From the NCBI RefSeq assembly GCF_014196715.1, contig NZ_JACIEF010000001.1, forward strand, positions 416,872 to 480,871: 64,000 bases of DNA. The letters run 5' to 3'. Positions within the stretch are counted from its first letter, which is position 1. The number at the start of each line of letters is the position of its first letter. A model generated the notes under the pieces. The model did no database searches. It was not told the origin of the DNA and saw only the letters and a program-made list of their open reading frames with translations. A program made the position numbers and the translations under genes. The DNA comes from Pedobacter zeae. Lineage in GTDB: Bacteria > Bacteroidota > Bacteroidia > Sphingobacteriales > Sphingobacteriaceae. Shown here piece after piece: positions 1 to 8,549 of the stretch.

Positions 1-2463
1 ATTCAGGTCAGGTTGTCACTTAAAAATAACCATGCACTGCCCGGTACCGGTACAGTTTTACGGATTAAAGCTGTCGATCAGGTCAATGCTGTTTATACGG
101 TTTATATTTTACCTGCAGATTTAATGCAGTTGCTGGAAAATGAAGCTGTTTTATATGCTGATGTTTTACCCGTAGCCAAAGAAGAGGTAGTGATTAATGG
201 CATCGATCTGGGATTAAACCAGATTTCCAATGCCCATAGCCTTTTCCCGGGTGTTGATGGTACGGGTATAAATGTTTCCATTAAAGAAGGGATGTACGAT
301 ATAAACGACCTTGATCTGTTAGGTAAAACATTACCGGGCGCTTTAACCGGTAAAACGCCTACCAGCCATGCTACTATTATGGCTACTTTAGCATCCGGCA
401 ACGGCAATTCTTTTATCCGTGGTTTAGGTGCTGCCCCAAAGGCTAAACTGGCTTATTCTGATTTTTCGAACCTGATGCCCGATTTGGTCAGTGATTTGAG
501 CAAACTTCAGATCAGGGTACAAAACCATTCTTACGGTACTGATATCGACAATAATTATGGTATGGAGGCTGCTGCTTATGATAAACAGGTTTTCGAAACC
601 GATACGTTGATCCATGTTTTTTCGGCCGGAAATATAGGAACATCAACACCATCAGGCGGCTTATATCAGGGGATAACTGCCAGGGCAAATTTAACGGGTA
701 ATTTTAAGCAGGCCAAAAATTTATTGGTAATAGGGGGCATCAATCGGGAAAATATTTCTGAAAGCCGGAGCAGTAAAGGACCAGCTTATGATGGCCGGGT
801 AAAACCGGAGCTGGTAGCCCTTGGCGAAGATGGAACATCGGGTTCAGCAGCCATTACCAGTGGTTCGGTTGCTTTGTTGGAACAATTTTATCTGCAGAAA
901 TATAAAAGGGCACCTTCGGCTGCAGTGGTCCGTGCAGCCTTGATTAACGCAGCAGATGATCTGGGGGCGCCACAGGTTGATTTTGTATACGGTTATGGTA
1001 AGTTAAATGTAGCTCAAGCCTTAAAAACTTTTGATGAAAACCGGGCTTCTTTATATAATGTAGCTAAAAACCAGGATTTGGTTCTGCCTTTGTTGGTGCC
1101 ATCCAATGTGGCCGAACTTAAAGTTACCATTACCTGGAACGATCCCCCGGCAACAGTAAATGCTGCCCAGAGTATAGTTAACGGTTTGGATTTAAGCCTC
1201 AAAAATCCTTCGGGGAATTTAACGCTGCCTTGGGTTTTAAGTACTTACCCTCATTTAGATTCGCTTGCGAAGCCAGCCGTACGTAAAGCAGACCTGATTA
1301 ATACTGTACAACAGGTAAGTTTAGATAATCCGGATGTCGGCAACTATACTATCCATATTAAAGGCAATAGGATAACACAGGGGAACAACCAGCCCTTTGC
1401 ACTTGCGTATCGTTATAAACTCAAAAATACCTTTTCGTTTATCAGCCCGGGTCAAAATGGATACATTTTTGCCAATGAAAATAATTATATCCGTTGGGAG
1501 AATACCTATGCGGCCAAAACCGGAAATTTATCGGTGAGTTACGATGATGGGGCAACCTGGAAATCAATTGCCCAGGATATTAACCTTAGTGAAGGTTTTT
1601 ACAGCTGGGATGCACCAGATCAGTTTTCGAAAGCCCTCATCAGGATGGAGATCGGAGGCAATGTGGTGCAGCGCCAGTCTTTTGTGATTTCCAGTCCTCG
1701 GGTATTAAAAGTTGGTTACGCCTGTAAAGATGGCATTGCGCTAAACTGGAACAGGCAACCGGGGGCTAAGGATTATACCCTTTATACTATTGCAGATAAT
1801 ATCTTATCTCCGGTGTTAACCCTTACCGATACCATTGCAAAAATTGATATGAGTAAAATTTCAGGCAAATACTTCGCCGTAGCCGCTAATGGCGAAGGTT
1901 TTACTGGGTTAAAAAGCTATACCATAGATTATACGCAGCAGGGGATAACCTGTTACGTAAAAAATTTGTTTGCATCAGTGACTGATGATGCCAGGATAAA
2001 GGTTGACCTGAGCATAGGCAGTACTTTGGATTTAAAAAACATTATCTGGGAAAAACAGACCGGACCAAATACGTTTAGTGTTTTACAGCAAACCAAACCA
2101 ATTGTAAATCAACTCGATTACACCATTTTTGATGATAAACCCAAAGAGGGCATACAATTTTACCGGGTAACTTTCGAAACGGCCAGTGGGCAGGTATACA
2201 GCGATCTGGTTTCAGCAGTATTTCTCAAACCGGATCAGTTTTCTTTCTATCCCAATCCCGTAAGTGATTATTTAACTATCCTGAGTGGGGCTTTTGAAGA
2301 ATATAGTTTATCCATATTTAATATTTTAGGACAGAAAGTTTTCGAAGAAAAAGCAACAAGTTCGAACCGATTTTTACTTAATGCTTTATCCACAGGTGTT
2401 TATGTGGGCGTGATTAATAAAAATGGACAGCAGCTTAAAAAGTTTAAATTGATTAAGCAATAA
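1..2463 (+). CDS. S8 subtilase with T9SS sorting domain (5' partial)
   Basis: Secreted serine-protease-like protein. The frame is open to base 1, so the true start and signal peptide lie outside the window; a TTG at 13 is only the first possible start inside it. Subtilase landmarks: the histidine in TSHATIMA (base 367), the oxyanion Asn in FSAGNIG, and the nucleophile Ser in GTSGSAA (base 838). The usual Asp motif (xIDTG) reads SIKEG, so the Asp position seems to be Lys. The last ~75 residues begin FSFYPNPVSDYL and end KFKLIKQ, a type A C-terminal sorting domain used by the Type IX secretion system for export and surface attachment. Protease family is clear; activity is uncertain. Confidence 0.85.
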   Translation: MQVRLSLKNNHALPGTGTVLRIKAVDQVNAVYTVYILPADLMQLLENEAVLYADVLPVAKEEVVINGIDLGLNQISNAHSLFPGVDGTGINVSIKEGMYDINDLDLLGKTLPGALTGKTPTSHATIMATLASGNGNSFIRGLGAAPKAKLAYSDFSNLMPDLVSDLSKLQIRVQNHSYGTDIDNNYGMEAAAYDKQVFETDTLIHVFSAGNIGTSTPSGGLYQGITARANLTGNFKQAKNLLVIGGINRENISESRSSKGPAYDGRVKPELVALGEDGTSGSAAITSGSVALLEQFYLQKYKRAPSAAVVRAALINAADDLGAPQVDFVYGYGKLNVAQALKTFDENRASLYNVAKNQDLVLPLLVPSNVAELKVTITWNDPPATVNAAQSIVNGLDLSLKNPSGNLTLPWVLSTYPHLDSLAKPAVRKADLINTVQQVSLDNPDVGNYTIHIKGNRITQGNNQPFALAYRYKLKNTFSFISPGQNGYIFANENNYIRWENTYAAKTGNLSVSYDDGATWKSIAQDINLSEGFYSWDAPDQFSKALIRMEIGGNVVQRQSFVISSPRVLKVGYACKDGIALNWNRQPGAKDYTLYTIADNILSPVLTLTDTIAKIDMSKISGKYFAVAANGEGFTGLKSYTIDYTQQGITCYVKNLFASVTDDARIKVDLSIGSTLDLKNIIWEKQTGPNTFSVLQQTKPIVNQLDYTIFDDKPKEGIQFYRVTFETASGQVYSDLVSAVFLKPDQFSFYPNPVSDYLTILSGAFEEYSLSIFNILGQKVFEEKATSSNRFLLNALSTGVYVGVINKNGQQLKKFKLIKQ

Positions 2464-2589
2464 ATTTTCGCTTCTGGTCCGTCATTGTTATACAAGAGGT
2501 AATACATTCATTAATACACCTGAAAATTTGCTGTTTTCTTCGTATTTTTCGATTTATACGATCCTTTTAAATAAAAAATAATACTGTCA

Positions 2590-4242
2590 ATGAAAAAAAT
2601 CCTACTGTTTTCCAGTTATGCACTTCTTTTTCTTGGTTCATGCAGGCAAGGAACTAAAAGTGCAGGCAATGATCCCGATTCTTTAGCGATAAAAGCCATT
2701 AACGATTCGAGTTTAACCCAATATTTGTCGGTTATTGCTGCCGATAGTTTGCTGGGAAGAAAACCGTTTACCGATGGCGAAACCAAAACCATCAACTATT
2801 TAAAAGTGCAGTTCGAAAAGCTTAGACTGGAGCCGGGCAATGGCAACAGCTTTTTCCAGGAGGTACCTATGGTCGAGATTAAATCTACACCAGAAGATAA
2901 AATGGTATTTAAAGGAAAAAATACTTCCCTGACCCTAAATTATTTAACTGATTTTGTAGCAGGTACCAGAAGGGTGCAAAATGAGGTCAGCATCAATGGT
3001 TCTCCTTTGGTTTTTGCCGGTTACGGTATCGTAGCTCCAGAATATGGCTGGAACGATTACCGTGATCTGGATGTTAAAGGTAAGACAGTTGTGGTATTGA
3101 TCAACGACCCTGGTTTTGCAGATTCTACTTTGTTTAAAGGTAAAAATATGACTTATTATGGTCGCTGGACCTATAAGTTTGAAGAAGCTGCCCGTCAGGG
3201 GGCTACCGGGATAATCATTGTACATGATACCGAACCGGCAGCCTATCCCTGGACAGTGGTGCGCAGTGGATGGTCGAAATCTAAACTTACTTTGCAAAGT
3301 GAAGATAATGGAATGAACAGGGCAGTGGTAGAGGGTTGGATTACTTTGGATAAAGCCAAAGCATTATTTGCAATGGATGGCAAATCTTTTGATCAGCTCG
3401 CCATTAATGCCCGTAAGAAAGATTTTAAGGCAGTCGATTTAAACATTACCACTTCGCTGAAGGTTAAAAATACCATCAAAAAATCAGTAACCTATAATGT
3501 GTTGGCTAAAATTCCAGGTAATAAAAGTAAAGACGAAGCCCTTATTTATTCGGCCCATTGGGATCATTTAGGCGTGGGAGAGAAAATACAAGGCGATTCT
3601 ATTTATAATGGTGCGGTTGATAATGCCACAGGGGTAGCAGCTTTGTTCGAAATTGCTTCCGCATTTAAAAAATTGCCCAAAGCTCCTGAACGCACCATTT
3701 TGTTTATTTCTTATACAGCAGAAGAACAGGGCTTGCTGGGCTCCGAGTTTTATGCCAAACACCCTGCTTTCCCACTGGATAAAACGGTAGCCAATATTAA
3801 TATGGATATGATGGGCATTGCCGGAAAAACCAAAGATATGGTTGTATATGGCTTCGGACAATCAGAACTGGAAGATTATGCAGCCGAATCTGCCAAAAAA
3901 CAGGGTAGGGTATTGGTACCTGATCCTGTTCCTTCATCAGGTTTGTATTACCGTTCTGATCATTTTAACCTGGCCAAAGTTGGTGTACCCTCATTATTTA
4001 CCGGTTCTGGTGTGGATAACCTTAAAAACGGCAGGGAATGGGGGTTAAAGCAGGTGGCCGATTTTACCAAATTCCGCTATCATTCGCCTCAGGATAATTT
4101 TGATGCCAAAAGCTGGGATCTTTCAGGCATTGTAGAAGATGTGCGTTTGCTTTTCGATATGGGCTATCGCATCAGTAACGAAGATTCTTATCCGAAATGG
4201 AAAAACGGATCAGAGTTTAAAGCCATCAGGGAAAAGAAATAA
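2590..4242 (+). CDS. M28 family zinc aminopeptidase lipoprotein with PA domain
   Basis: Predicted lipoprotein: the N-terminus MKKILLFSSYALLFLGSC ends in a lipobox (LGSC, Cys18), so it is probably envelope-anchored. A protease-associated (PA) region lies near residues 130-220, followed by an M28 metallopeptidase domain. All expected two-zinc ligands are visible in order: His in SAHWDHLG, Asp in VDNATG, the Glu pair in AEEQG, Asp in NMDMMG and His in RSDHF. The family removes N-terminal residues from peptides. 550 aa is a normal length for the PA-M28 group. It follows the subtilase by 126 bp and ends at a strong bidirectional terminator. The exact substrate is unknown. Confidence 0.9.
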   Translation: MKKILLFSSYALLFLGSCRQGTKSAGNDPDSLAIKAINDSSLTQYLSVIAADSLLGRKPFTDGETKTINYLKVQFEKLRLEPGNGNSFFQEVPMVEIKSTPEDKMVFKGKNTSLTLNYLTDFVAGTRRVQNEVSINGSPLVFAGYGIVAPEYGWNDYRDLDVKGKTVVVLINDPGFADSTLFKGKNMTYYGRWTYKFEEAARQGATGIIIVHDTEPAAYPWTVVRSGWSKSKLTLQSEDNGMNRAVVEGWITLDKAKALFAMDGKSFDQLAINARKKDFKAVDLNITTSLKVKNTIKKSVTYNVLAKIPGNKSKDEALIYSAHWDHLGVGEKIQGDSIYNGAVDNATGVAALFEIASAFKKLPKAPERTILFISYTAEEQGLLGSEFYAKHPAFPLDKTVANINMDMMGIAGKTKDMVVYGFGQSELEDYAAESAKKQGRVLVPDPVPSSGLYYRSDHFNLAKVGVPSLFTGSGVDNLKNGREWGLKQVADFTKFRYHSPQDNFDAKSWDLSGIVEDVRLLFDMGYRISNEDSYPKWKNGSEFKAIREKK

Positions 4243-4248
4243 AACAAA

Positions 4249-4278
4249 AAGCGTCGCGGTTTCATAACCGCGACGCTT
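4249..4278. terminator. Bidirectional intrinsic terminator
   Basis: Perfect 13-bp stem (4249-4261 with 4266-4278) and a 4-base loop, GC-rich core GCGTCGCGG. It sits between the convergent M28 peptidase and beta-barrel genes. The T-tract is better on the minus strand. Confidence 0.85.
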
Positions 4279-4323
4279 CTTGAAAAAAGTCATTTGTTAA
4301 ACTTTTCCCGGAGGAAGGTTTAA

Positions 4324-4926
4324 TTAAAAGTAGAACTGAACACCTAATCTTGGTGCAAAAGTATCAGCGTTTAAGCCAAAAGTGTTGGTTTTAACTTTAG
4401 CACCGGTTCCTTCAGCTTTAACAGTGTAGTTTTCATAACTTAAGCCTTTAACTGAAAGTTCGATACCGATTTTCTTGGTTGGGAAGAAAGCAAAACCTGG
4501 AGCAACTTCTACACCGATTTTGGTAGTTGTACCCAATTTAACTGCATTGTCGCCGTTAGCATCAGTTGCTTTTAATTCGCCGAAAGCCAAAGGCACTGAT
4601 AATTGTCCGAAGAATTTAAATTGATCTGATAAACCAACATAGTAGCGACCGAAAGGAGCAACTTTAAAAGCGCCGTCTTTTGTTTTTTCACTAACTGTTT
4701 TATTGTATTCGTAACCGACAGCGGTACCGATTGCAAAATTGTTGCCAACAAAATAACCAACACTTGGTAATACGGTAAAGCTGAAATCTGCTTTTGGAGC
4801 ACCATCAACTTTTGTAGAGTTTACACCTACATTACCGCCTAACATAAAATTTCCTTTTTCAGTTTGTGCTTTTGCACCATAAACTAAACCTGCTACTGCT
4901 ACTAAAGATAATAATAGTTTTTTCAT
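4324..4926 (-). CDS. Outer-membrane beta-barrel protein
   Basis: 200 aa with a clear signal peptide (MKKLLLSLVAVAGLVYGAKAQ) followed by alternating hydrophobic strands and a C-terminal aromatic residue (LGVQFYF), the usual end of an outer-membrane barrel. Phrases such as LGGNVGVNSTKVDG, PSVGYFVGNNFAIGTAVGYEYN and APFGRYYVGL are typical of the small porin-like barrels abundant in Bacteroidota (OMP_b-brl group). It is monocistronic, with an A/T-rich leader. No specific ligand or transport role can be read. It resembles the barrels at 7164 and 8550 in size and opening (TEKGxFxxGG) but is not in the same unit. Confidence 0.8.
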   Translation of the reverse strand: MKKLLLSLVAVAGLVYGAKAQTEKGNFMLGGNVGVNSTKVDGAPKADFSFTVLPSVGYFVGNNFAIGTAVGYEYNKTVSEKTKDGAFKVAPFGRYYVGLSDQFKFFGQLSVPLAFGELKATDANGDNAVKLGTTTKIGVEVAPGFAFFPTKKIGIELSVKGLSYENYTVKAEGTGAKVKTNTFGLNADTFAPRLGVQFYF

Positions 4927-5243
4927 CTTTTTTATTATTTATTTGTTATAAAATATAGTCAATTTTTACTATTTTAATTTCTGACTATATTTGCCTAAAA
5001 GTCAACACTTGTGCCAAAAAACTTGGCTAACGTCATCAAAAAATCAGTTTTTGCTTAACTCGTTCGCTTACAAACAGATGTAAATTTGGTGTTAATTCAA
5101 TATTATTTTCGTGTGACCAAAAATCAATCGATCGATTGATTTTTTAGGTATGACAAATTGACAATCTGACTTTTTTTGTATAAATGTCAGATTTTAGACT
5201 GGCAGAAATGGCAGGTTTAGAAGAGCGCCTACAAGTTTTTTGA
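4927..5243. other. Intergenic region with a perfect palindrome
   Basis: No gene seen. It holds the 26-bp palindrome at 5119-5144 and a TATATTTG element at 4986-4993 on the plus strand that faces no plus-strand gene. TGACA/TGTCA-like runs occur at 5150-5185. Confidence 0.5.
5119..5144. repeat. 26-bp perfect palindrome
   Basis: Core AATCAATCGATCGATTGATT (5122-5141) extended by three A and three T. It has no loop, and the centre is an ATCGAT. It could be an operator, or a weak bidirectional terminator for the FMN reductase gene that ends 100 bp away. Confidence 0.55.
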
Positions 5244-5801
5244 TTAAACCCTGCAGGCCGAAATCAGGTTGTCTATTTTCTTTTGGATGATGGAAATGGT
5301 TTTTTCATCCGTTAAATTTCCATCCGCATCGAATTTATTTTGTGCCTGTGCAATCAATACTTCAGGCTGCAAAACAGGGTTCATATTTAAGAATGTAAAA
5401 ACGGGTAAAAATGCAGTTTGCATCCTAACGGTTCCCCACATGCCTTGTGTAGCGCCCATTATGGCAACCGGTTTATGCATCAATGGCGAATCCTTACCCC
5501 GGCTTGCCCAGTCGATGGCATTTTTCAGCCCACCGGGAATGGAATAGTTATATTCAGGCGAGGCGATAATAAAAGCATCGGCATTGGCTAAAGCCGCTCT
5601 GAACCTGGTTACGCTTGCTGGCCGCTCTTCTGATTCTGGCAGATCGTTATCTGCATTATAAACAGGGATGTCATCGTAGGAGACAATTTCAAATCCAATA
5701 CCTTCGGGGATTAACCTGCCTGCCGCTTTAAGCAGCATCGCATTATAAGATCCCTTTCTCAGGCTTCCGCATAAACCAATAATTTTTCTGTTCTTTTCCA
5801 T
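5244..5801 (-). CDS. NADPH-dependent FMN reductase
   Basis: 185-aa flavodoxin-fold quinone/chromate reductase-type protein. The FMN phosphate loop is visible as GSLRKGSYNAMLL near the N-terminus, and the family signature SPEYNYSIPGGLKNAIDW binds the isoalloxazine ring. Members transfer two electrons from NAD(P)H through FMN to quinones, azo dyes or metals in the cytoplasm. Length fits the ArsH/ChrR/YieF-like branch. It is divergent from the MFS gene at 5906 with about 100 bp between starts, so the two could share control. Physiological acceptor is not predictable from sequence. Confidence 0.88.
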   Translation of the reverse strand: MEKNRKIIGLCGSLRKGSYNAMLLKAAGRLIPEGIGFEIVSYDDIPVYNADNDLPESEERPASVTRFRAALANADAFIIASPEYNYSIPGGLKNAIDWASRGKDSPLMHKPVAIMGATQGMWGTVRMQTAFLPVFTFLNMNPVLQPEVLIAQAQNKFDADGNLTDEKTISIIQKKIDNLISACRV

Positions 5802-5878
5802 AGCTATAAAACCACATCGTAATCAAAATGTTTGGTTTTTGCAAGGACCATGCATAGGAATTAAAAATTTATAATCCT

Positions 5879-5886
5879 TATTTTTG
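5879..5886 (+). promoter_or_regulatory. Bacteroidota -7 element (TATTTTTG)
   Basis: Matches TAnnTTTG 20 bp before the MFS start; no good -33 TTG at the expected distance. Confidence 0.4.
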
Positions 5887-5905
5887 ACCCTATAAGCTAC
5901 CCGTT

Positions 5906-7108
5906 ATGACTGAAAATACATCTACCACTTCTATTATTGAAAAAACCGTTTTCCCGATACTTTTTGCACTCAGTTTTTCACATCTGTTAAACGATACCAT
6001 ACAATCCCTAATCCCTGCTATTTATCCCGTTATCAAAACAAGTTATCATTTAAGCTTTTCACAGATTGGTTTAATTACGTTAACTTTTCAATTGGCAGCA
6101 TCGCTTTTACAACCTTTCGTAGGGTTATATACCGATAAAAAACCTCAGCCTTATTCTTTAGCGGTAGGAATGGGATTTACCCTGATCGGGCTTATTTCCC
6201 TATCTCAATCGACTCATTTTTATACGATTTTACTTTCTGTTTGTTTTATAGGGATAGGATCTTCTATCTTTCATCCGGAAGCCTCGAGGATGGCACATGC
6301 GGCGTCTGGAGGAAAGAGGGGATTGGCACAGTCTGTTTTTCAGTTGGGTGGCAATGCCGGCAGTTCTTTAGGCCCTTTATTGGCCGCCTGGATTATAGTA
6401 CCTTACGGACAGTTCAGTGTAATCTGGTTTTCGGTAATTGCGCTTTTGGCCATCGTTATTTTAACCTATGTAGGCAATTGGTATAAGGGCTTTATGCTTT
6501 CGAGAAGTAAAAAGATTAACTTACAAACGATGGTGAATCAGTTCTCGAGGAGTAAGGTTGTGTTTTCGGTATGTATTTTACTGTTATTGATTTTTTCCAA
6601 ATACTTTTACATGGCGAGTTTAACCAATTATTTTACTTTTTACCTGATTGATAAATTCCATGTTTCTGTACAAACCTCGCAGATTTATTTATTCATATTT
6701 TTATTCTCCGTAGCTGCAGGTACCTTATTGGGTGGTCCTATTGGTGATAAAATTGGGCGAAAATATGTGATATGGGGGTCTATATTGGGTACGGCACCTT
6801 TTGCCTTATTATTGCCTCATGCCAGCTTATTCTGGATAGGGGTTTTAATTGTACCTATCGGAATGATTTTAGCTTCGGCATTTTCGGCCATCCTGGTTTA
6901 TGCACAGGAACTCATCCCCGGAAAGGTGGGCCTGGTTGCCGGACTGTTTTTTGGCTTTGCCTTTGGTATGGGTGGAATAGGGTCGGCACTTTTGGGTAAA
7001 TTAGCCGATTCTACCAGTATCGGATACGTATTTAATGTTTGTGCATTTTTGCCTTTGATCGGGCTGCTCACCGGTTTTTTGCCCAATATTGAAACCAGGA
7101 AGAAATAA
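5906..7108 (+). CDS. MFS transporter, fosmidomycin-resistance (Fsr) type
   Basis: 400-aa major facilitator with about twelve hydrophobic segments. The N-terminal LSFSHLLNDTIQSLIPAIYP and the following LSFSQIGLITLTFQLAASLLQPFVG, plus GIGSSIFHPEASRMA in the middle, are characteristic of the Fsr family of drug exporters in the inner membrane. GGPIGDKIGRKYV is the MFS loop motif between segments in the second half. It is a single gene followed directly by a terminator. The natural substrate is unknown; fosmidomycin export is known for the E. coli homologue only. Confidence 0.88.
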   Translation: MTENTSTTSIIEKTVFPILFALSFSHLLNDTIQSLIPAIYPVIKTSYHLSFSQIGLITLTFQLAASLLQPFVGLYTDKKPQPYSLAVGMGFTLIGLISLSQSTHFYTILLSVCFIGIGSSIFHPEASRMAHAASGGKRGLAQSVFQLGGNAGSSLGPLLAAWIIVPYGQFSVIWFSVIALLAIVILTYVGNWYKGFMLSRSKKINLQTMVNQFSRSKVVFSVCILLLLIFSKYFYMASLTNYFTFYLIDKFHVSVQTSQIYLFIFLFSVAAGTLLGGPIGDKIGRKYVIWGSILGTAPFALLLPHASLFWIGVLIVPIGMILASAFSAILVYAQELIPGKVGLVAGLFFGFAFGMGGIGSALLGKLADSTSIGYVFNVCAFLPLIGLLTGFLPNIETRKK

Positions 7109-7110
7109 AA

Positions 7111-7141
7111 CAAAAAATCCCATCAGCGATGGGATTTTTTG
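7111..7141. terminator. Bidirectional intrinsic terminator
   Basis: Stem AAAAAATCCCATC / GATGGGATTTTTT with a 3-base loop, between convergent genes; A- and T-tracts flank both sides. Confidence 0.85.
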
Positions 7142-7163
7142 TTTTTATTAGAGAATATTGAGG

Positions 7164-7802
7164 TTAAAATAGGATATAAATCTTAAAGCCCAGGTTATTG
7201 ATAAATCCCTGACTGCTTAAATTGAATGAAGTGTATTCATTTTTGATGAAATAGCTATTCGCAGTAACCTCATTTTGCTCTGTTTTACTGTAGGTGATAT
7301 CTGCAGATAGTAAATTTGTTTCTAACGCAAATCGTTTAGAAACAAACCAGGTAATGCCACCATAAGCACCAACAGCGTATTGGTTAGAGGTATAACTTGT
7401 TGATTGTGGGTAGGTGTTGGTGTATAGGCTGTTATTCTTACTATGGGTATAGGCGGCTTTTCCTCCCGCATAGGCAAACAGGGTTTTTACCAATGGAAAA
7501 TAACGCTGATAACTTAAGTTTCCACCGTAGCTTTTTAGTTCTTGGTTACTCTTGTTATTGTTATAGGTATTTTTATTTAACCCATATGTTAAATCCAATC
7601 CAATTTTATTGTTGTCCTTAAAAAAGTAGCCATAACCCAATGTAAATGAGTTGTTTTTTACTTTGTCTTCGTAACCGCTTCCGGTTACTTTGTTTGTCGT
7701 TGAATTAACTCCAAAGCTTACCGCATTTGTTCCTTTTGTTTGCGAGAAACCACATAGGGAGATACTCATGGCAATAGCCGTAACTAATAATTGTTTTTTC
7801 AT
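7164..7802 (-). CDS. Outer-membrane beta-barrel protein
   Basis: 212 aa. Signal peptide MKKQLLVTAIAMSISLCGFSQ, then repeated strands rich in Asn, Ser and Tyr (for example NSFTLGYGYFFKDNNKIGLDLTY within 7 strands) and a final aromatic residue (IYILF). Reads as a small outer-membrane barrel of the porin-like type. It is the last of three minus-strand genes (8550, 7909, 7164). The start is preceded by the leader ACACAAAAACACAAA, which is also found before the barrel gene starting at 9203. Function is not predictable beyond localisation. Confidence 0.78.
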   Translation of the reverse strand: MKKQLLVTAIAMSISLCGFSQTKGTNAVSFGVNSTTNKVTGSGYEDKVKNNSFTLGYGYFFKDNNKIGLDLTYGLNKNTYNNNKSNQELKSYGGNLSYQRYFPLVKTLFAYAGGKAAYTHSKNNSLYTNTYPQSTSYTSNQYAVGAYGGITWFVSKRFALETNLLSADITYSKTEQNEVTANSYFIKNEYTSFNLSSQGFINNLGFKIYILF

Positions 7803-7818
7803 TTGTGTTTTTGTGTAT
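7803..7818 (-). promoter_or_regulatory. CA-rich leader shared with the barrel gene at 9203
   Basis: The minus-strand untranslated leader reads ACACAAAAACACAAA just before ATG. Nearly the same string precedes the ATG at 9203. It may be a translation enhancer or a target for a post-transcriptional regulator. Confidence 0.4.
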
Positions 7819-7908
7819 TTAATTATAAAATAAAAAGCCCAACCAGGCTAGTTGCTTAGTTTATTTGTTTTGGGTAATCTGCTGTTTTAATGCGTTTAAT
7901 TGCAGATG

Positions 7909-8538
7909 CTATTTCTGGTTTGCACTAAGGATAAAATAATACATTTCGATGGGAGAGGTATTAGTATTCCCACCTATTTTACCTGTAATAGATTTGAGCT
8001 TTCCATTTTCTTCCGGAAAGATGCTTTTGTAATATTCGACCTGGGCATCACCTATTGATTTTATCTTCCCGTTTTCTTCCGGAAAGATGCTTTTATAGTA
8101 TTCAATATTAATATTGCCGATTGATTTGACTTTTCCATCTTCTTCAGGAAAGATACTTCTGTAATATGTAATTGTCATATCGCCAATTGCTTTGATCTTT
8201 CCATTTTCTTCCGGGAAAATGCTTTTGTAATATTCTATTTTTTTATCACCGATAGATTTAATTTTACCGTTTTCCTCTGGAAAAATACTTTTATAGTACT
8301 CAAATTTCTGATCACCTATTGATTTTATCTTTCCGTTCTCTTCCGGAAAAATACTTTTATAGTATTCTATTTTGTTATTGTCTATAAACTCTGGTTTTCC
8401 ATCTTCTTCAGGAAAAATACTTCTGTAATATTTAATATTATTAATTTCTGTACTCTGGGCTTCTGCGCTGAAAGAACAGGCAAATAGCAGGCTTAGGCTT
8501 AAAAAAATTAAGCTTAAGCGGTTGAATGTATTTCTCAT
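7909..8538 (-). CDS. Secreted protein of seven 22-residue repeats
   Basis: 209 aa, no family recognised. A signal peptide ends near AEA|Q (residue 28); the LFAC at 18-21 is a poor lipobox. Residues 37-190 are seven tandem 22-residue units on the pattern YYKSIFPEENGKIKSIGDxx[IFV]E. Units 1 and 5 carry YYRSIFPEEDG. The invariant core is YY[KR]SIFPEE[DN]GK. A 19-residue tail follows (NTNTSPIEMYYFILSANQK). The units could form beta-solenoid or beta-hairpin turns; that is inference. It starts 11 bp after the upstream barrel gene, so the two are surely co-transcribed, and another barrel follows. A surface-exposed or barrel-associated role fits. Confidence 0.75.
   Translation of the reverse strand: MRNTFNRLSLIFLSLSLLFACSFSAEAQSTEINNIKYYRSIFPEEDGKPEFIDNNKIEYYKSIFPEENGKIKSIGDQKFEYYKSIFPEENGKIKSIGDKKIEYYKSIFPEENGKIKAIGDMTITYYRSIFPEEDGKVKSIGNINIEYYKSIFPEENGKIKSIGDAQVEYYKSIFPEENGKLKSITGKIGGNTNTSPIEMYYFILSANQK
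7969..8430 (-). repeat. Seven 66-bp in-frame tandem repeats
   Basis: Coding repeats of the protein above, diverged at synonymous sites (TTCCGGAAGAA versus TTTCCTGAAGAA variants), so the copies are not the result of very recent slippage while the protein core is kept. Confidence 0.8.
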
Positions 8539-8549
8539 TTTATTGGATG

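Noticed and set aside
7969..8430. Regular direct repeats, CRISPR-like at first sight
   Set aside because: Period is 66 bp with no unique spacers; the repeats are in frame and encode a 22-residue protein unit.
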